The notes: generated by a model from the sequence alone, not told the origin. A DNA stretch of 56,119 nt from an uncultured Porphyromonadaceae bacterium (GCA_937901905.1 CALDIF010000022.1:1-56119); one strand, 5' to 3'. Positions 28,532-37,473 are shown, counted from the first letter of the stretch. Numbers and translations: made by a program.

Positions 28532-28539
28532 TATCTTTG
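28532..28539 (+). promoter_or_regulatory. -7 box ahead of the structured RNA
   Basis: TATCTTTG matches TAnnTTTG and would start transcription at about 28545, the base of the stem described next. The -33 box is poor. Confidence 0.45.
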
Positions 28540-28649
28540 TGAAATTGATGGCCCTGGGAAGCCCGATACAACACGATAGGTTATATGCCTAGCAAAGCCC
28601 ACACTTAAGAGTGCGGAATAGCCGCATATGTCACCAATGGTTGTATCGT

Positions 28650-28657
28650 TGAAAATT
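28650..28657 (+). repeat. Target-site duplication, left
   Basis: TGAAAATT directly before the left IS end, identical to 30190-30197. Confidence 0.95.
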
Positions 28658-28750
28658 GGGACACTTGCAAAACCCTGTGTGTTAAATTTTGTGTATTAGC
28701 TCAATTGGAGCAAAAATATGTACCTTTGCGTTATCAAAAACGCAGAGGAT

Positions 28751-29158
28751 ATGGAGAACGCCTATAAAAAGCTGTTGGGCTACATACTGCCCAGTGATCT
28801 TACAGAGTATTTTGACCTTGTTGATGTGACTGACGAGCGCAGAGGTGAGGAGATGATTCTGCACCTTTACCTTGACGAGAAGGAGATTCAGCCTGATGGT
28901 AGGGACGACCTTTGTCCTAATGGTTTCTATGCGGAGTCGTGCATCAACGATTTCCCCATAAGGGACTACCGCACGATACTTCATGTGCGTCGTCGACGTT
29001 GGAAAGACGCGGAAGGCAAGACCCACAGCAAGGACTGGCAGTTGGTTGCCCAGGGCACACGGCACTCGGTTGAGTTCGCCGCTTTTTTAAAAGAATTCCT
29101 TGGATACGTGCCCGATTACAGCTCGTTCGCTCCAGAGACCGTATCACATCAAGGGTGA
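28751..29158 (+). CDS. IS transposase, N-terminal-region ORF
   Basis: 135 residues from ATG 28751 (MENAYKKLLGYILPSD); an earlier ATG at 28718 is in frame, but TACCTTTG at 28721-28728 looks like the IS -7 promoter box, which favours the later start. It matches the short first protein of ISAon1-type elements, with FYAESCINDFPIRDY and VRRRRWKD segments typical of a DNA-binding front half. The frame overlaps the second ORF over 29091-29158. The conserved end is about FLKEFLGY, so the last residues are probably not functional and the ribosome is expected to change frame. Confidence 0.8.
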   Translation: MENAYKKLLGYILPSDLTEYFDLVDVTDERRGEEMILHLYLDEKEIQPDGRDDLCPNGFYAESCINDFPIRDYRTILHVRRRRWKDAEGKTHSKDWQLVAQGTRHSVEFAAFLKEFLGYVPDYSSFAPETVSHQG

Positions 29159-30155
29159 CGAGTTCGAGCGCGCCTACAAGGATTTCCTTAGCGGCTACAG
29201 GACTTGGGAGGAGCTTGCCCATGCCGAGCAGTGGCTCGTTTTCCCCGAGAACGTCGGTCCGCATGTGAGCATTGACGAGACGTCACTGTCACGTGGAGAG
29301 CTTTACACCATCGTGGCCAACAAGGCCGGCAAGGCCAAACGGGGCACGCTGATAGCCATAGTCAAGGGCACGAGAATAGAGGATGTAGTGGCGGCTCTCA
29401 ATCGTATCGGCCCGGACAAACGCTCGCTGGTCAAAGAAGTGACCATGGACTTCTCCGACAGCATGAGCAGCATCGTTGAACAATGCTTCCCCGATGCCGA
29501 GAAAGTCATCGACCGCTTTCATGCGCAGAAGCTCGCCTATGAGGCGATGCAGGCCGTCAGAATGACCGAGAAGCGAAAGGCGGTCAAGGCTGAGAACAAG
29601 GCAAAGAAAGCGTTCAAGAAACGTCAGCAGACCAACATCAAACGCCGCAAGAAAGGCGATAAAGACTCGCGAGGTCGCAAGCCGGCACGCAAGAACGAGG
29701 CATACAAGCCAGAAAGGCTGTCAAACGGAGACACGGTTGTAGAACTGCTCACACGCTCACGCTACCTGCTTATGCAACCGGGATGCAACTGGACTGAATC
29801 GCAGAAAACACGTGCAAAGCTGCTGTTCGAGCTGTTCCCGGATATTGAACTGGCATACTCTTTGGCACACTCTCTGAGAATGAGATACAACAACAAGACT
29901 GACGACATCATCATTGCAGGGGAGAGCATCCGTGAATGGTGCCGCATGGCAAAAGAGTCCGGTATGGAAGACTTCGACTCCGTTGCCGACACCATCGAAG
30001 ACCGTTTCTCAGATGTGCTGCACTACTTTAACAACAGAGCCACTAACGCCTTTGCGGAATCACTCAACGCAAAGCTCAAAAACTTCAGGGCGCAAGTCAG
30101 AGGCGTTGTGGACACCAAATTCTTCCTCTTCAGAGTCTCGCTCATCTTCGGATAA
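29091..30155 (+). CDS. IS transposase, catalytic DDE ORF
   Basis: About 354 codons from the upstream stop of this frame (29088-29090); the first likely start is TTG 29100. It is the catalytic half of an ISL3/ISAon1-type transposase: first Asp in HVSIDETSLS, second Asp in VIDRFHAQKL, and Glu in NAFAESLNAKLK, in the DDE order. Between them lies a Lys/Arg-rich insertion. No good initiation site precedes it, and it is +1 (or -2) relative to the first ORF. A frameshift near TTTTTTAAAAG (29083-29093) or slightly downstream would fuse the two. Confidence 0.85.
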   Translation, partial: KNSLDTCPITARSLQRPYHIKGDEFERAYKDFLSGYRTWEELAHAEQWLVFPENVGPHVSIDETSLSRGELYTIVANKAGKAKRGTLIAIVKGTRIEDVVAALNRIGPDKRSLVKEVTMDFSDSMSSIVEQCFPDAEKVIDRFHAQKLAYEAMQAVRMTEKRKAVKAENKAKKAFKKRQQTNIKRRKKGDKDSRGRKPARKNEAYKPERLSNGDTVVELLTRSRYLLMQPGCNWTESQKTRAKLLFELFPDIELAYSLAHSLRMRYNNKTDDIIIAGESIREWCRMAKESGMEDFDSVADTIEDRFSDVLHYFNNRATNAFAESLNAKLKNFRAQVRGVVDTKFFLFRVSLIFG

Positions 30156-30189
30156 GACCATCCCAAACACAGGGTTTTGCAGGTGAGCC

Positions 30190-30197
30190 TGAAAATT
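30190..30197 (+). repeat. Target-site duplication, right
   Basis: TGAAAATT directly after the right IS end, identical to 28650-28657. Confidence 0.95.
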
Positions 30198-30402
30198 TCC
30201 CAGGTTTTCAATTACCAAAGTTGAGCAATACGCCTTCTAATATGTAAAGACCGCATTTTGTCGCACCTCTTACAGCGCGCACAGTTTCGATCGCCACAAA
30301 ATTAATCTTTTCTCATTGAATTTGCAAATTTGTCAACCCAATACCGGCATTTTTTAGAGTGTAAATGACGTAAAGAATATCGCCCCGTCGTGCGATGACG
30401 GC

Positions 30403-30606
30403 GTGTGACACACCCCACTTGTCGCGCTATCGCGCTCCAAATGGGGTTACACAGATGCCTTGACCTTCGGTCGCAATAATTTACGTGAGGTTTTACGCTG
30501 TTTTCCGTGAGATGTTACGCGGATTTACAGGAATTTACGAGATTTATAGAGCTGTATAGACGTGTGATTTTTCGTAGATTGACGAGAATTTTGTAACTTT
30601 GCAACT
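30403..30606 (+). repeat. Promoter-bearing inverted repeat, right copy
   Basis: Inverted, diverged copy of 26492-26668 (shared blocks listed there), with an extra internal segment of TTTACG-type motifs. Its outer end carries the parC promoter. From 30,214 to 30,402 I see no gene or clear signal. Confidence 0.75.
30568..30601 (+). promoter_or_regulatory. parC promoter inside the right repeat
   Basis: TAACTTTG at 30594-30601 matches TAnnTTTG; a TTTTT block at 30568-30572 is about 21 bp upstream. The ATG follows at 30622. Confidence 0.6.
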
Positions 30607-30621
30607 TAAAACCGCGATGAC

Positions 30622-33309
30622 ATGAACGATGACAACGATATTTTGAACCAAGCACAAGACGAGCAAAACGTGACAGAGGAGCACTCCGGCTATCAAATGC
30701 CGGTTGGAGACCGTGACAAGAAATTGCATCTGACAGGCATGTATGAGAATTGGTTTCTCGACTATGCTTCCTATGTTATATTAGAGCGCGCCGTGCCTCA
30801 CATCGAAGACGGCTTCAAACCGGTGCAACGTCGCATCATGCATGCCATGAAGGAGGCCGATGACGGGCACTTCAACAAGGTCGCCAATCTCGTGGGACTC
30901 ACGATGCAATATCACCCTCACGGTGACGCGTCGATCTACGGTGCGCTTGTCCAGTTGGGACAAAAGGAGTTACTGATTGACACACAAGGTAACTGGGGCA
31001 ACATACTCACCGGCGACGGTGCTGCTGCCGGTCGTTACATCGAAGCACGCTTGAGCGAGTTCGCCCTGGAAACGGTGTTCAACGCCAAGGTGACCGATTG
31101 GGGGTTGTCCTACGATGGGCGTAAGCGCGAACCGCTCACCCTGCCGGCAAAATTTCCCCTGCTGTTGGCACAGGGTGCCGAGGGCATTGCCGTAGGCTTG
31201 TCGTGCAAAATATTACCGCACAACTTCAACGAGATACTTGATGCAGCCATTGCCTGCTTACGCGACGAGCCGTTCGCGTTAATTCCCGACTTCCCGACGG
31301 GCGGTTACATTGATGCCGGTCACTACAACGACGGTGAGCGCGGTGGCAGCGTGAGAGTGCGCACCAAGATAGAGAAATTGGACAACAAGACCCTCGTCAT
31401 TCGCGACGTGCCTTACGGAAAGACGGTCGGGACGCTGATTGAGAGCATAGTCAAGGCTGCCGAACGCGGCAAAATCAAGATACGCAAGGTGGAGGACAAC
31501 ACGAGTACCACAGCCGAAGTCATAGTCCACTTGCAGAGTGGTGCCAGCAGCGACATCGCCATTGACGCGCTTTATGCCTTTACCGACTGCGAGATAAGCA
31601 TCTCGCCCAACTGTTGTGTCATCAAGGACGAGAAGCCGCAGTTTCTCACGGTAAGCGACGTGCTGCGAGCGAGCGTAGAACGCACTCGCGACATCTTGCG
31701 CCAAGAATTGGAGATTCAGCGTCACGAGGCACAAGAACAACTCCACACGCTCACGTTGGAGAAAATCTTTATACAAGAACGCATATACAAGGACAAGCAA
31801 TTCGAACAAGCCGCCGACATCGACACCGCTCTCGCCCACATCGACAAGCGATTGGAACCGTTCAAGCCGTCGTTCTATCGCGATGTCACACGCGATGACT
31901 TGTTGCATCTGCTCGAAATCAAGATGGGTCGCATACTCAAGTTCAATGCCGAGCGCACCGACACACAGATTGGAAATCTCGCCGAACGCATCGACCGCAT
32001 CAACTACGACCTCGAACATCTGACCGAGTACACCATCAAGTGGTACGAGAACCTCAAGGCAAAGTACGGTGAGGCACACCCGCGTCGCACCATCATTCGC
32101 GACTTCGACACCATCGTAGCCGCCAAGGTTGCCGAGGCCAACGAGAAGTTGTACATCAACCGTACCGACGGTTTCATCGGCACCGGATTGAAGAAGGACG
32201 AGTTTGTGTGTAACTGCAGCGACATCGACGACATCATCATCTTCTATCGTGACGGACGTTACAAGGTGTTGCGTGTAGCCGACAAGATATACGTGGGCAA
32301 GAACGTGCTATACCTCGGTGTGTTCAAGAAGGGCGACAATCGCACCGTGTACAATGTTTTGTATCAGGACGGCAAGGGTGGAGCCGTGATGATGAAGCGT
32401 TTTTCTGTCACCGGAATTACGCGCGACAAGGAATACGACCTCACACAGGGCAAGCCGGGCAGTAAGGTGGTGTGGTTCACAGCCAATCCCAACGGTGAAG
32501 CCGAGGTGTTGCGCATCACGTTAAAGCCCAAGTTCCGCCTCAAGGTATTACAATTTGACATCGACCTTGCCAAACTTGCCATCAAGGGCAAACAGTCGCG
32601 TGGTAACCTCGTGACACGCAACGAGATACATCGCATCACGCTCAAGGAGCACGGTGTGAGCACGCTCGGCGACCGCGAGGTGTGGTTCGACCCCGATATT
32701 TTGCGCATCAACTACGAGAAGCACGGCAGGTCACTGGGCTTGTTCGGTGGTGACGACCGCATTATCGTCATCATGGAAAACGGCGATTTCTACACCACGT
32801 CGACCGACGCGTCCAACCACTACGATGAGGGCATCGCCCGTATTGAGAAATACGATGCCGGCAAGGTGTGGACTGCCGTGTTGTACGATGCTGACCAGGG
32901 TTACACTTACATCAAGCGGTTTACCCTCGATGACAACATTCGCAAGCAAAATCTGCTCGGTGGCAACCCCGACTCTCGCTTATTGGCACTGAGCGACAAG
33001 CCGCTACCACGGTTCCGCTTCACCTTTGCCGAGCCCGACACCGCACGCGGACCTCTTGACATTGATGCCGAGGAGTTTATTGCCGTCAAGGGCTTCAAGG
33101 CTAAAGGCAAGCGCGTGGCTAACTATACCATTGAAACCGTTGAGGAACTCGAGTCGCGCGACGTACCCGAACCCGATGACGAGCAAGTGCCGGCTGACGA
33201 TGTTACCGACGAACACGTTACCGAGGACGGCGATATCAGCCAAGAGGAAGTGCGTGACAGCCTCACCGGGCAACAACGGTTTATCTTTGACGACTTCGAT
33301 GATGAATAG
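30622..33309 (+). CDS. parC: DNA topoisomerase IV subunit A (ParC-type)
   Basis: 895 residues. The breakage-reunion domain carries the QRDR-like HPHGDASIYGAL (about 98-109) and the catalytic Tyr139 in AAAGRYIEARL. A long helical tower follows, then a C-terminal beta-pinwheel with degenerate blades (FIGTGLKKDEF, VMMKRFSVTGI, GDRIIVIMENGD) and an acidic tail. The pinwheel lacks a clear GyrA box (QRRGGKG), which favours topoisomerase IV over gyrase. The enzyme decatenates daughter chromosomes with ParE. The next gene begins inside its stop region, so it is probably transcribed with 33302-34150 and 34153-35148. Confidence 0.92.
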   Translation: MNDDNDILNQAQDEQNVTEEHSGYQMPVGDRDKKLHLTGMYENWFLDYASYVILERAVPHIEDGFKPVQRRIMHAMKEADDGHFNKVANLVGLTMQYHPHGDASIYGALVQLGQKELLIDTQGNWGNILTGDGAAAGRYIEARLSEFALETVFNAKVTDWGLSYDGRKREPLTLPAKFPLLLAQGAEGIAVGLSCKILPHNFNEILDAAIACLRDEPFALIPDFPTGGYIDAGHYNDGERGGSVRVRTKIEKLDNKTLVIRDVPYGKTVGTLIESIVKAAERGKIKIRKVEDNTSTTAEVIVHLQSGASSDIAIDALYAFTDCEISISPNCCVIKDEKPQFLTVSDVLRASVERTRDILRQELEIQRHEAQEQLHTLTLEKIFIQERIYKDKQFEQAADIDTALAHIDKRLEPFKPSFYRDVTRDDLLHLLEIKMGRILKFNAERTDTQIGNLAERIDRINYDLEHLTEYTIKWYENLKAKYGEAHPRRTIIRDFDTIVAAKVAEANEKLYINRTDGFIGTGLKKDEFVCNCSDIDDIIIFYRDGRYKVLRVADKIYVGKNVLYLGVFKKGDNRTVYNVLYQDGKGGAVMMKRFSVTGITRDKEYDLTQGKPGSKVVWFTANPNGEAEVLRITLKPKFRLKVLQFDIDLAKLAIKGKQSRGNLVTRNEIHRITLKEHGVSTLGDREVWFDPDILRINYEKHGRSLGLFGGDDRIIVIMENGDFYTTSTDASNHYDEGIARIEKYDAGKVWTAVLYDADQGYTYIKRFTLDDNIRKQNLLGGNPDSRLLALSDKPLPRFRFTFAEPDTARGPLDIDAEEFIAVKGFKAKGKRVANYTIETVEELESRDVPEPDDEQVPADDVTDEHVTEDGDISQEEVRDSLTGQQRFIFDDFDDE

Positions 33310-34150
33310 GGTCGCGGTGCTCGGTGCAGTGATGCTCATGCCGGTGTTAGCGGCTATTGCTCAAGACACCACAGCAGTGATGCGTCCCACTCATCGCGTT
33401 ATTGACGTGTCGGTGGGAACGGCAGCCGTACTCGACACTTACCTCTCCCCTATCACCTATGAGGGTATTGACCTGGGTCTACACCTCGATCACTACCAAG
33501 CGACCGGCTTCGCTCCCGAACGATGGGTACGTCGATTGGAAGCCGGCATCGACTATGCGCGAGTACACAATCCGGCACGCACCGGCAACATCATGCACGC
33601 GGTTGACATCACCGCCCGGTGGTCACTCGCTCGCCGATGGCACGTCAAGGCTACACAACTCGCTATCGGACCGATGACCGACCTCGCTATCGGGGCAGTG
33701 TATAACCCTGCCGGAAGCAACAATGTGGTTAGCGCGAAAGCGAGGTGGAGCATTGGTGCCACTGCGAGTGCATCGTGGCACACGCTCTTGTGTCACCGTC
33801 CGCTCACCCTCCATGGGGCACTATCCTTACCGATGTTGGGAGTGTGGTTTGCGCCCGACGGATACGAGAGTTATTACGAGATTTATTTGGGCAATCGCCG
33901 ACACCTCGCCCACATGGCATGGTGGGGAAACCGCTTCGACATGAACGCCTGTTTGGCAGCCGATTGGCAACTGGGCGGCACGACACTCCGGCTGATTTAT
34001 CGCAACCGATATGAGCGTTCGACGGCACGTGGCTTGAAAAGCCGTTGTTGGAGTAACACCGTGGGCATAGGCATCGGTGGCGACTTTGTCACCCTGTCTC
34101 CCCGTCGACCCTTGTCACGATATGCCCGAACCGTACACGCAACCAGGTAA
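33302..34150 (+). CDS. Probable outer-membrane protein, DUF3316-like
   Basis: 282 residues from ATG 33302 (a second ATG is immediately before, 33299), overlapping the end of parC by 8 bp, which implies coupling. A signal peptide (MNRVAVLGAVMLMPVLAAIA) is followed by beta-rich sequence with alternating strands and aromatic girdles (YLSPITYEGIDLGLHLDHY, LRLIYRNRYERS, WSNTVGIGIGGDF). This is consistent with a Bacteroidales barrel family such as DUF3316. The family name is from recall of length and the YLSPxxYEG motif, and is tentative. No enzyme motif is seen. Confidence 0.7.
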   Translation: MNRVAVLGAVMLMPVLAAIAQDTTAVMRPTHRVIDVSVGTAAVLDTYLSPITYEGIDLGLHLDHYQATGFAPERWVRRLEAGIDYARVHNPARTGNIMHAVDITARWSLARRWHVKATQLAIGPMTDLAIGAVYNPAGSNNVVSAKARWSIGATASASWHTLLCHRPLTLHGALSLPMLGVWFAPDGYESYYEIYLGNRRHLAHMAWWGNRFDMNACLAADWQLGGTTLRLIYRNRYERSTARGLKSRCWSNTVGIGIGGDFVTLSPRRPLSRYARTVHATR

Positions 34151-34152
34151 TC

Positions 34153-35148
34153 ATGAAACGTGCAACACTATACTTGGCTCTATTGCTCGTCATGCTCATC
34201 TCTTGCGAGAAATCGGGGGGCAAGAACGACCCTCGCGGCAATTTCGAGGCGTTGTGGACTATAGTGGACTGCAACTATTGTTTCTTCGATTACAAGCAAG
34301 TCGATTGGTCAGCCACCCACGACTACTATGCCGGTCGCGTTCACGACGACATGACCGACCAAGAGTTATTCGACCTGTGCGGTGAGATGCTCGGCACGCT
34401 GCGCGACGGTCACGTCAATCTCATCGCTCCGCACGACGTTTCGCGTTATCGGATATGGGAACAACGTCCCGTCAACTACGATGCACGCGTTGTCGATGAG
34501 TACTATCTGAACTTCGATTATCGCCGTGCGACAGGCATCAAATATCAGGTATTACCGTCCAATATCGGTTACATGTACTATGGCGACTTCTCGGTCACTA
34601 TCGGTGAGGGCAATTTAGACTACGTGTTATCATACCTCGCGTCGACCGACGGGCTTGTGATAGATGTAAGGAGTAACGGCGGCGGGTTGTTGACCAATGT
34701 TGAGACTTTGGTTGCCCGGTTTATTGACGGGCGCATTCACGCGGGTGCAATCAGCCACAAGACAGGCAACGGTCACAACGATTTTTCGACACCTTACGAC
34801 TACTATATCAACCCTGCCGAGGGACACATTCATTACCTCAAACCGGTTGTCGTGCTCGCCAATCGCGGTTCATATAGCGCGACTAACAATTTTGTTGCCG
34901 TCATGAAGTCGTTACAACAAGTCACTGTCGTTGGCGACACCACCGGCGGAGGCTGCGGCTTGCCCTTCACGAGCGAGATGCCCAACGGTTGGCGAGTGCG
35001 ACTGTCTTCAGCCCCCATCACCGGTCCCGACGGAAAACTCAGCGAGTGGGGCGTGGCACCCGATGTCGTCGTGACAATGACACCTGCCGACGCGGCAACC
35101 GGCATTGACCCCTTGCTCGACACGGCAATCAAGTTGCTACAAGATTAA
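34153..35148 (+). CDS. S41-family (C-terminal-processing-like) peptidase lipoprotein
   Basis: 331 residues. The signal peptide ends in a lipobox (MLISCEKS; Cys18 would carry lipid). A tricorn-core/S41 domain follows: ELFDLCGEMLGTLRDGHVNL, then GLVIDVRSNGGG, and the nucleophile region NRGSYSATNNF (Ser about 240), then GDTTGGGCGLP. No PDZ domain is evident between them. Members cleave peptides from C-terminal ends; this one should act at the envelope. It starts 2 bp after the barrel gene. Confidence 0.9.
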   Translation: MKRATLYLALLLVMLISCEKSGGKNDPRGNFEALWTIVDCNYCFFDYKQVDWSATHDYYAGRVHDDMTDQELFDLCGEMLGTLRDGHVNLIAPHDVSRYRIWEQRPVNYDARVVDEYYLNFDYRRATGIKYQVLPSNIGYMYYGDFSVTIGEGNLDYVLSYLASTDGLVIDVRSNGGGLLTNVETLVARFIDGRIHAGAISHKTGNGHNDFSTPYDYYINPAEGHIHYLKPVVVLANRGSYSATNNFVAVMKSLQQVTVVGDTTGGGCGLPFTSEMPNGWRVRLSSAPITGPDGKLSEWGVAPDVVVTMTPADAATGIDPLLDTAIKLLQD

Positions 35149-35224
35149 CGGTTATCGCGTGCCGGCACACTGTTGTCACGGCACACAATATTCGGTTGCG
35201 GTTTCGCGGCATCACCCGAATAAA

Positions 35225-35256
35225 TTTGCGCTGCAAAATTAGATTTAGTATCTTTG
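35225..35256 (+). promoter_or_regulatory. rnpB promoter
   Basis: TTTG 35225-35228 and TATCTTTG 35249-35256, 20 bp apart, are a textbook Bacteroidota -33/-7 pair just upstream of the RNase P RNA. Confidence 0.75.
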
Positions 35257-35274
35257 CAGCGCAAATAATTATGA

Positions 35275-35700
35275 GTAATCAGTGTGGTGGCTTGTCGCTG
35301 GCGATGAAGTAACATCGCTTGAGGAAAGTCCGGGCAACACAGAGCATCACATTTCCTAACGGGAAACTGCGGGCGATCGCAGGGTTCAAGGTGACAGAGA
35401 ACGACCGCCGGCGCTGTCACGCGTGACATCGGTCGGCAAGGGTGAAAAGGTGGGGTAAGAGCCCACCGGGCATGATGGTGACATCATGTGCCGCACCACC
35501 TGTGAGTTGCAAGGTCAAGTATACCGGCATTCAAGGGCTGCTCGTCCATTGTCGGGGGGTAGACCGCTGTTTGGCGACAAACTATCGGCACAGCAATGTG
35601 TCGGACAGATAAATGACAAGCACCCACGGCACCCGGCTTGCAGACTGTTGTATGTGGAGCCACCGTGGGCACATAACCCGGCTTATAGCCACACTGCCTT
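35275..35700 (+). ncRNA. rnpB: RNase P RNA (class A)
   Basis: The conserved 5' segment GAGGAAAGTCCGGGC (about 35320-35334) and the 3' segment ending AACCCGGCTTATAG (about 35675-35688) are both present. Helix P1 pairs CAGTGTGG 35280-35287 with CCACACTG 35689-35696. The total of about 420 nt fits bacterial type A. The RNA is the catalytic part of the enzyme that trims the 5' leader of pre-tRNAs. Ends are approximate. Confidence 0.95.
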
Positions 35701-35740
35701 TATCACAGTGTCCGCAGTGGCACTGTATCAAGGGTGTGTC

Positions 35741-35760
35741 CTATAAATTTCGATTTATAG
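35741..35760 (+). other. UUCG-capped hairpin after rnpB
   Basis: CTATAAAT-TTCG-ATTTATAG, a perfect 8-bp stem with the very stable UUCG loop, between rnpB and its terminator. It could protect or help process the RNA's 3' end. Confidence 0.5.
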
Positions 35761-35778
35761 AACCCGCCTTAAAAACAC

Positions 35779-35815
35779 TCGGTGGCACGACCTGCGTCGC
35801 GCCACCGAATTTTTT
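35779..35815. terminator. Bidirectional terminator between rnpB and degP
   Basis: TCGGTGGC (35779-35786) pairs with GCCACCGA (35801-35808); T runs follow on both strands. It separates the convergent rnpB and degP. Confidence 0.8.
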
Positions 35816-35861
35816 ACATCATGTTCCGCAGCCTGTCACCATGCTGCCCACATGATAAGGA

Positions 35862-37382
35862 TTAATCTTCTTCATCGGCAATGGGAACAGCGAAGTAACC
35901 CGGACGACCGGTGGGATATATGCCGGTGATGAACATCACCTTGTTGTTGTCGGAACTGCGCATGATTTGATTGTAAATATTTTCCACATCGTCGCGACTG
36001 TTGACCGACACGTTGTTAATCTCGGTGATAATGAAACCGTCCTTGACACCGGCCGACTTGAATTTGCCGTTTTTCACGCCCACCACTTTCACACCGGCAC
36101 TGATGCCGAGGTCGCGTTTTTCCGATGCCGTAAGTTCGGCGAAGGCGCAACCGAGGCTCATCACGTCACTGCTCTTGGTAACCTTGGTGGTGCCTTGATT
36201 GTTCTTGAGTGTCACCGTCGTTGTCTTGAGTTTATTGTCACGATAATACTGCAACTCGGCCTTATCGCCCGGACGCAACTTGTTCATTTGCTCCTGCATC
36301 TCGCCGCTATTCTTCACGCCGGCACCGTTCAACTTGACTATCACGTCGCCGGCTTCGAGACCGGCTTCCTTTGCCGCGCTGCGGTCGTTAACCTCGGCAA
36401 CATAAAGTCCCTCGGCAGTCGCAGTGATATTCTTTTCCTGTGCCAACTCGGCATCTAATTCTTTGTACTGTATGCCGAGCACCGCACGCTGCACCGTACC
36501 GTACTGCTTGAGGTCGGTAACAACTTTCTTGACCGTTGAACTCGGCACTGCAAACGAGCAACCGCTGTAGTTGCCTGTTTGCGAATAAATCATGGTGTTA
36601 ATACCGATTAACTCGCCGGCGGTATTAACAAGTGCACCGCCACTATTACCCGGATTGACGGCGGCATCATGTTGTATGAATGCCTTGATGCCGTTACTGC
36701 TCTCGCTCAAGCCACGAGCCTTGGCACTGATAATGCCGGCGGTAACGGTGCTGTTGAAGCCGAATGGGTTGCCCACAGCGAGAACCCACTCGCCCACCTT
36801 GACAACCTCGCTGTTGCCGAACGACAGCGGGTGCAAGTCCTTGGCGTTGATCTTGAGCAGCGCAATATCGGTCTTCTCATCGGTACCGACAAGGGTCGCG
36901 TTGAACGTGCGATTATCATTGAGTGTCACCTCAATTTTCTCGGCACCGTCAATCACGTGATTGTTGGTAACGATGTAACCGTCGGTGCTGATTACCACAC
37001 CACTGCCCATACCCTTGGACTCCTGCTTGGGCTGTTGTTGCTGTTGACGGCGACGTTGTTGCCCGCCGAAGCCGGGACCGAAGAAGAACTCAAACGGATC
37101 CCAATCATCGCCACTGTAATACTGTTGTTGAACAGTGGCGAGGTTTTTGATACTCACCACACTATTGATAGTATTCTCAGCCACAACCGTGAGGTCGACG
37201 CTGCCGGCAGGTGTCAACGCCGCACTCGTATAACGTCCGCCCTGTGCCGGGTCGTTGCCGAGGAAAGTGTCAGCAGTCGTGGTGTCACTGCTATGCAATG
37301 CCGACGACGCCACGAGCGTCGTAGCCGAACCGGCTATTGAGGCGGCAAGGAGCAGTATGCCGAATTTGGTGTTATTGTTCAT
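35862..37382 (-). CDS. degP: Periplasmic serine protease/chaperone DegP (HtrA)
   Basis: 506 residues. An N-terminal signal or anchor (about 8-28) is followed by a Gln-rich loop (about 108-120), a trypsin-like domain with His142 (VTNNHVIDG), Asp172 (KTDIALLK) and Ser247 (NPGNSGGAL), then two PDZ domains (about 285-375 and 395-495; GLYVAEVNDRSAAKEAGL and GVKVVGVKNGKFKSAGV). It degrades or refolds misfolded envelope proteins. It is divergent from the alpha-2-macroglobulin gene. Its promoter is at 37444-37473. Confidence 0.96.
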   Translation of the reverse strand: MNNNTKFGILLLAASIAGSATTLVASSALHSSDTTTADTFLGNDPAQGGRYTSAALTPAGSVDLTVVAENTINSVVSIKNLATVQQQYYSGDDWDPFEFFFGPGFGGQQRRRQQQQQPKQESKGMGSGVVISTDGYIVTNNHVIDGAEKIEVTLNDNRTFNATLVGTDEKTDIALLKINAKDLHPLSFGNSEVVKVGEWVLAVGNPFGFNSTVTAGIISAKARGLSESSNGIKAFIQHDAAVNPGNSGGALVNTAGELIGINTMIYSQTGNYSGCSFAVPSSTVKKVVTDLKQYGTVQRAVLGIQYKELDAELAQEKNITATAEGLYVAEVNDRSAAKEAGLEAGDVIVKLNGAGVKNSGEMQEQMNKLRPGDKAELQYYRDNKLKTTTVTLKNNQGTTKVTKSSDVMSLGCAFAELTASEKRDLGISAGVKVVGVKNGKFKSAGVKDGFIITEINNVSVNSRDDVENIYNQIMRSSDNNKVMFITGIYPTGRPGYFAVPIADEED

Positions 37383-37443
37383 AATCGTTATTTGTTAAAA
37401 TTAAAAATTCAATTCGTTAAAATTAACTATTCAAAATCCGTGC

Positions 37444-37473
37444 CAAAATTACGACAAAAGAAAATAAATGCAA
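37444..37473 (-). promoter_or_regulatory. degP promoter
   Basis: Minus-strand TAATTTTG (37451 to 37444) fits TAnnTTTG, with TTG 19 bp upstream (37473-37471). Confidence 0.6.

Larger units (their letters stand above)
28658..30189 (+). mobile_element. Complete ISAon1-like (ISL3-family) insertion sequence
   Basis: 1532 bp. The ends are 23-bp inverted repeats, 28658-28680 and 30167-30189, with three mismatches; the inner 15 bases TGCAAAACCCTGTGT are identical. Both ends begin with GG, as in ISL3-family elements. An 8-bp direct repeat TGAAAATT flanks it exactly, the target size of that family. It encodes an N-terminal-region ORF and a DDE transposase in offset frames. The intact ends and target copies indicate a recent insertion. 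Confidence 0.93.
28543..30213 (+). ncRNA. Structured RNA gene (6S-like?) split by an IS element
   Basis: With the IS (28658-30189) and one target copy removed, about 130 nt fold into one long nested hairpin. The pairs are AATTGA 28543-28548 with 30208-30213, CCTGGGAA 28553-28560 with 30197-30204, CGATACAAC 28564-28572 with 28640-28648, ATATGC 28583-28588 with 28624-28629, and CACT 28602-28605 with AGTG 28610-28613 around a TAAG loop. All these pairs are exact. No protein frame explains the segment, and a -7 box sits just upstream. A rod with internal bulges is the shape of 6S RNA, the RNA-polymerase-binding regulator, but the family name is a guess. The IS lies within the internal loop between the second and third helices, so the gene should be inactive. 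Confidence 0.6.

Noticed and set aside
29083..29089. Standard -1 frameshift site for the IS transposase
   Set aside because: A -1 shift leads into the third frame, not the catalytic one, although the heptamer itself is classical.
35159..35185. GTGCCG/CGGCAC hairpin after the S41 peptidase as terminator
   Set aside because: Short 6-bp stem and no T run; left out of the feature list.
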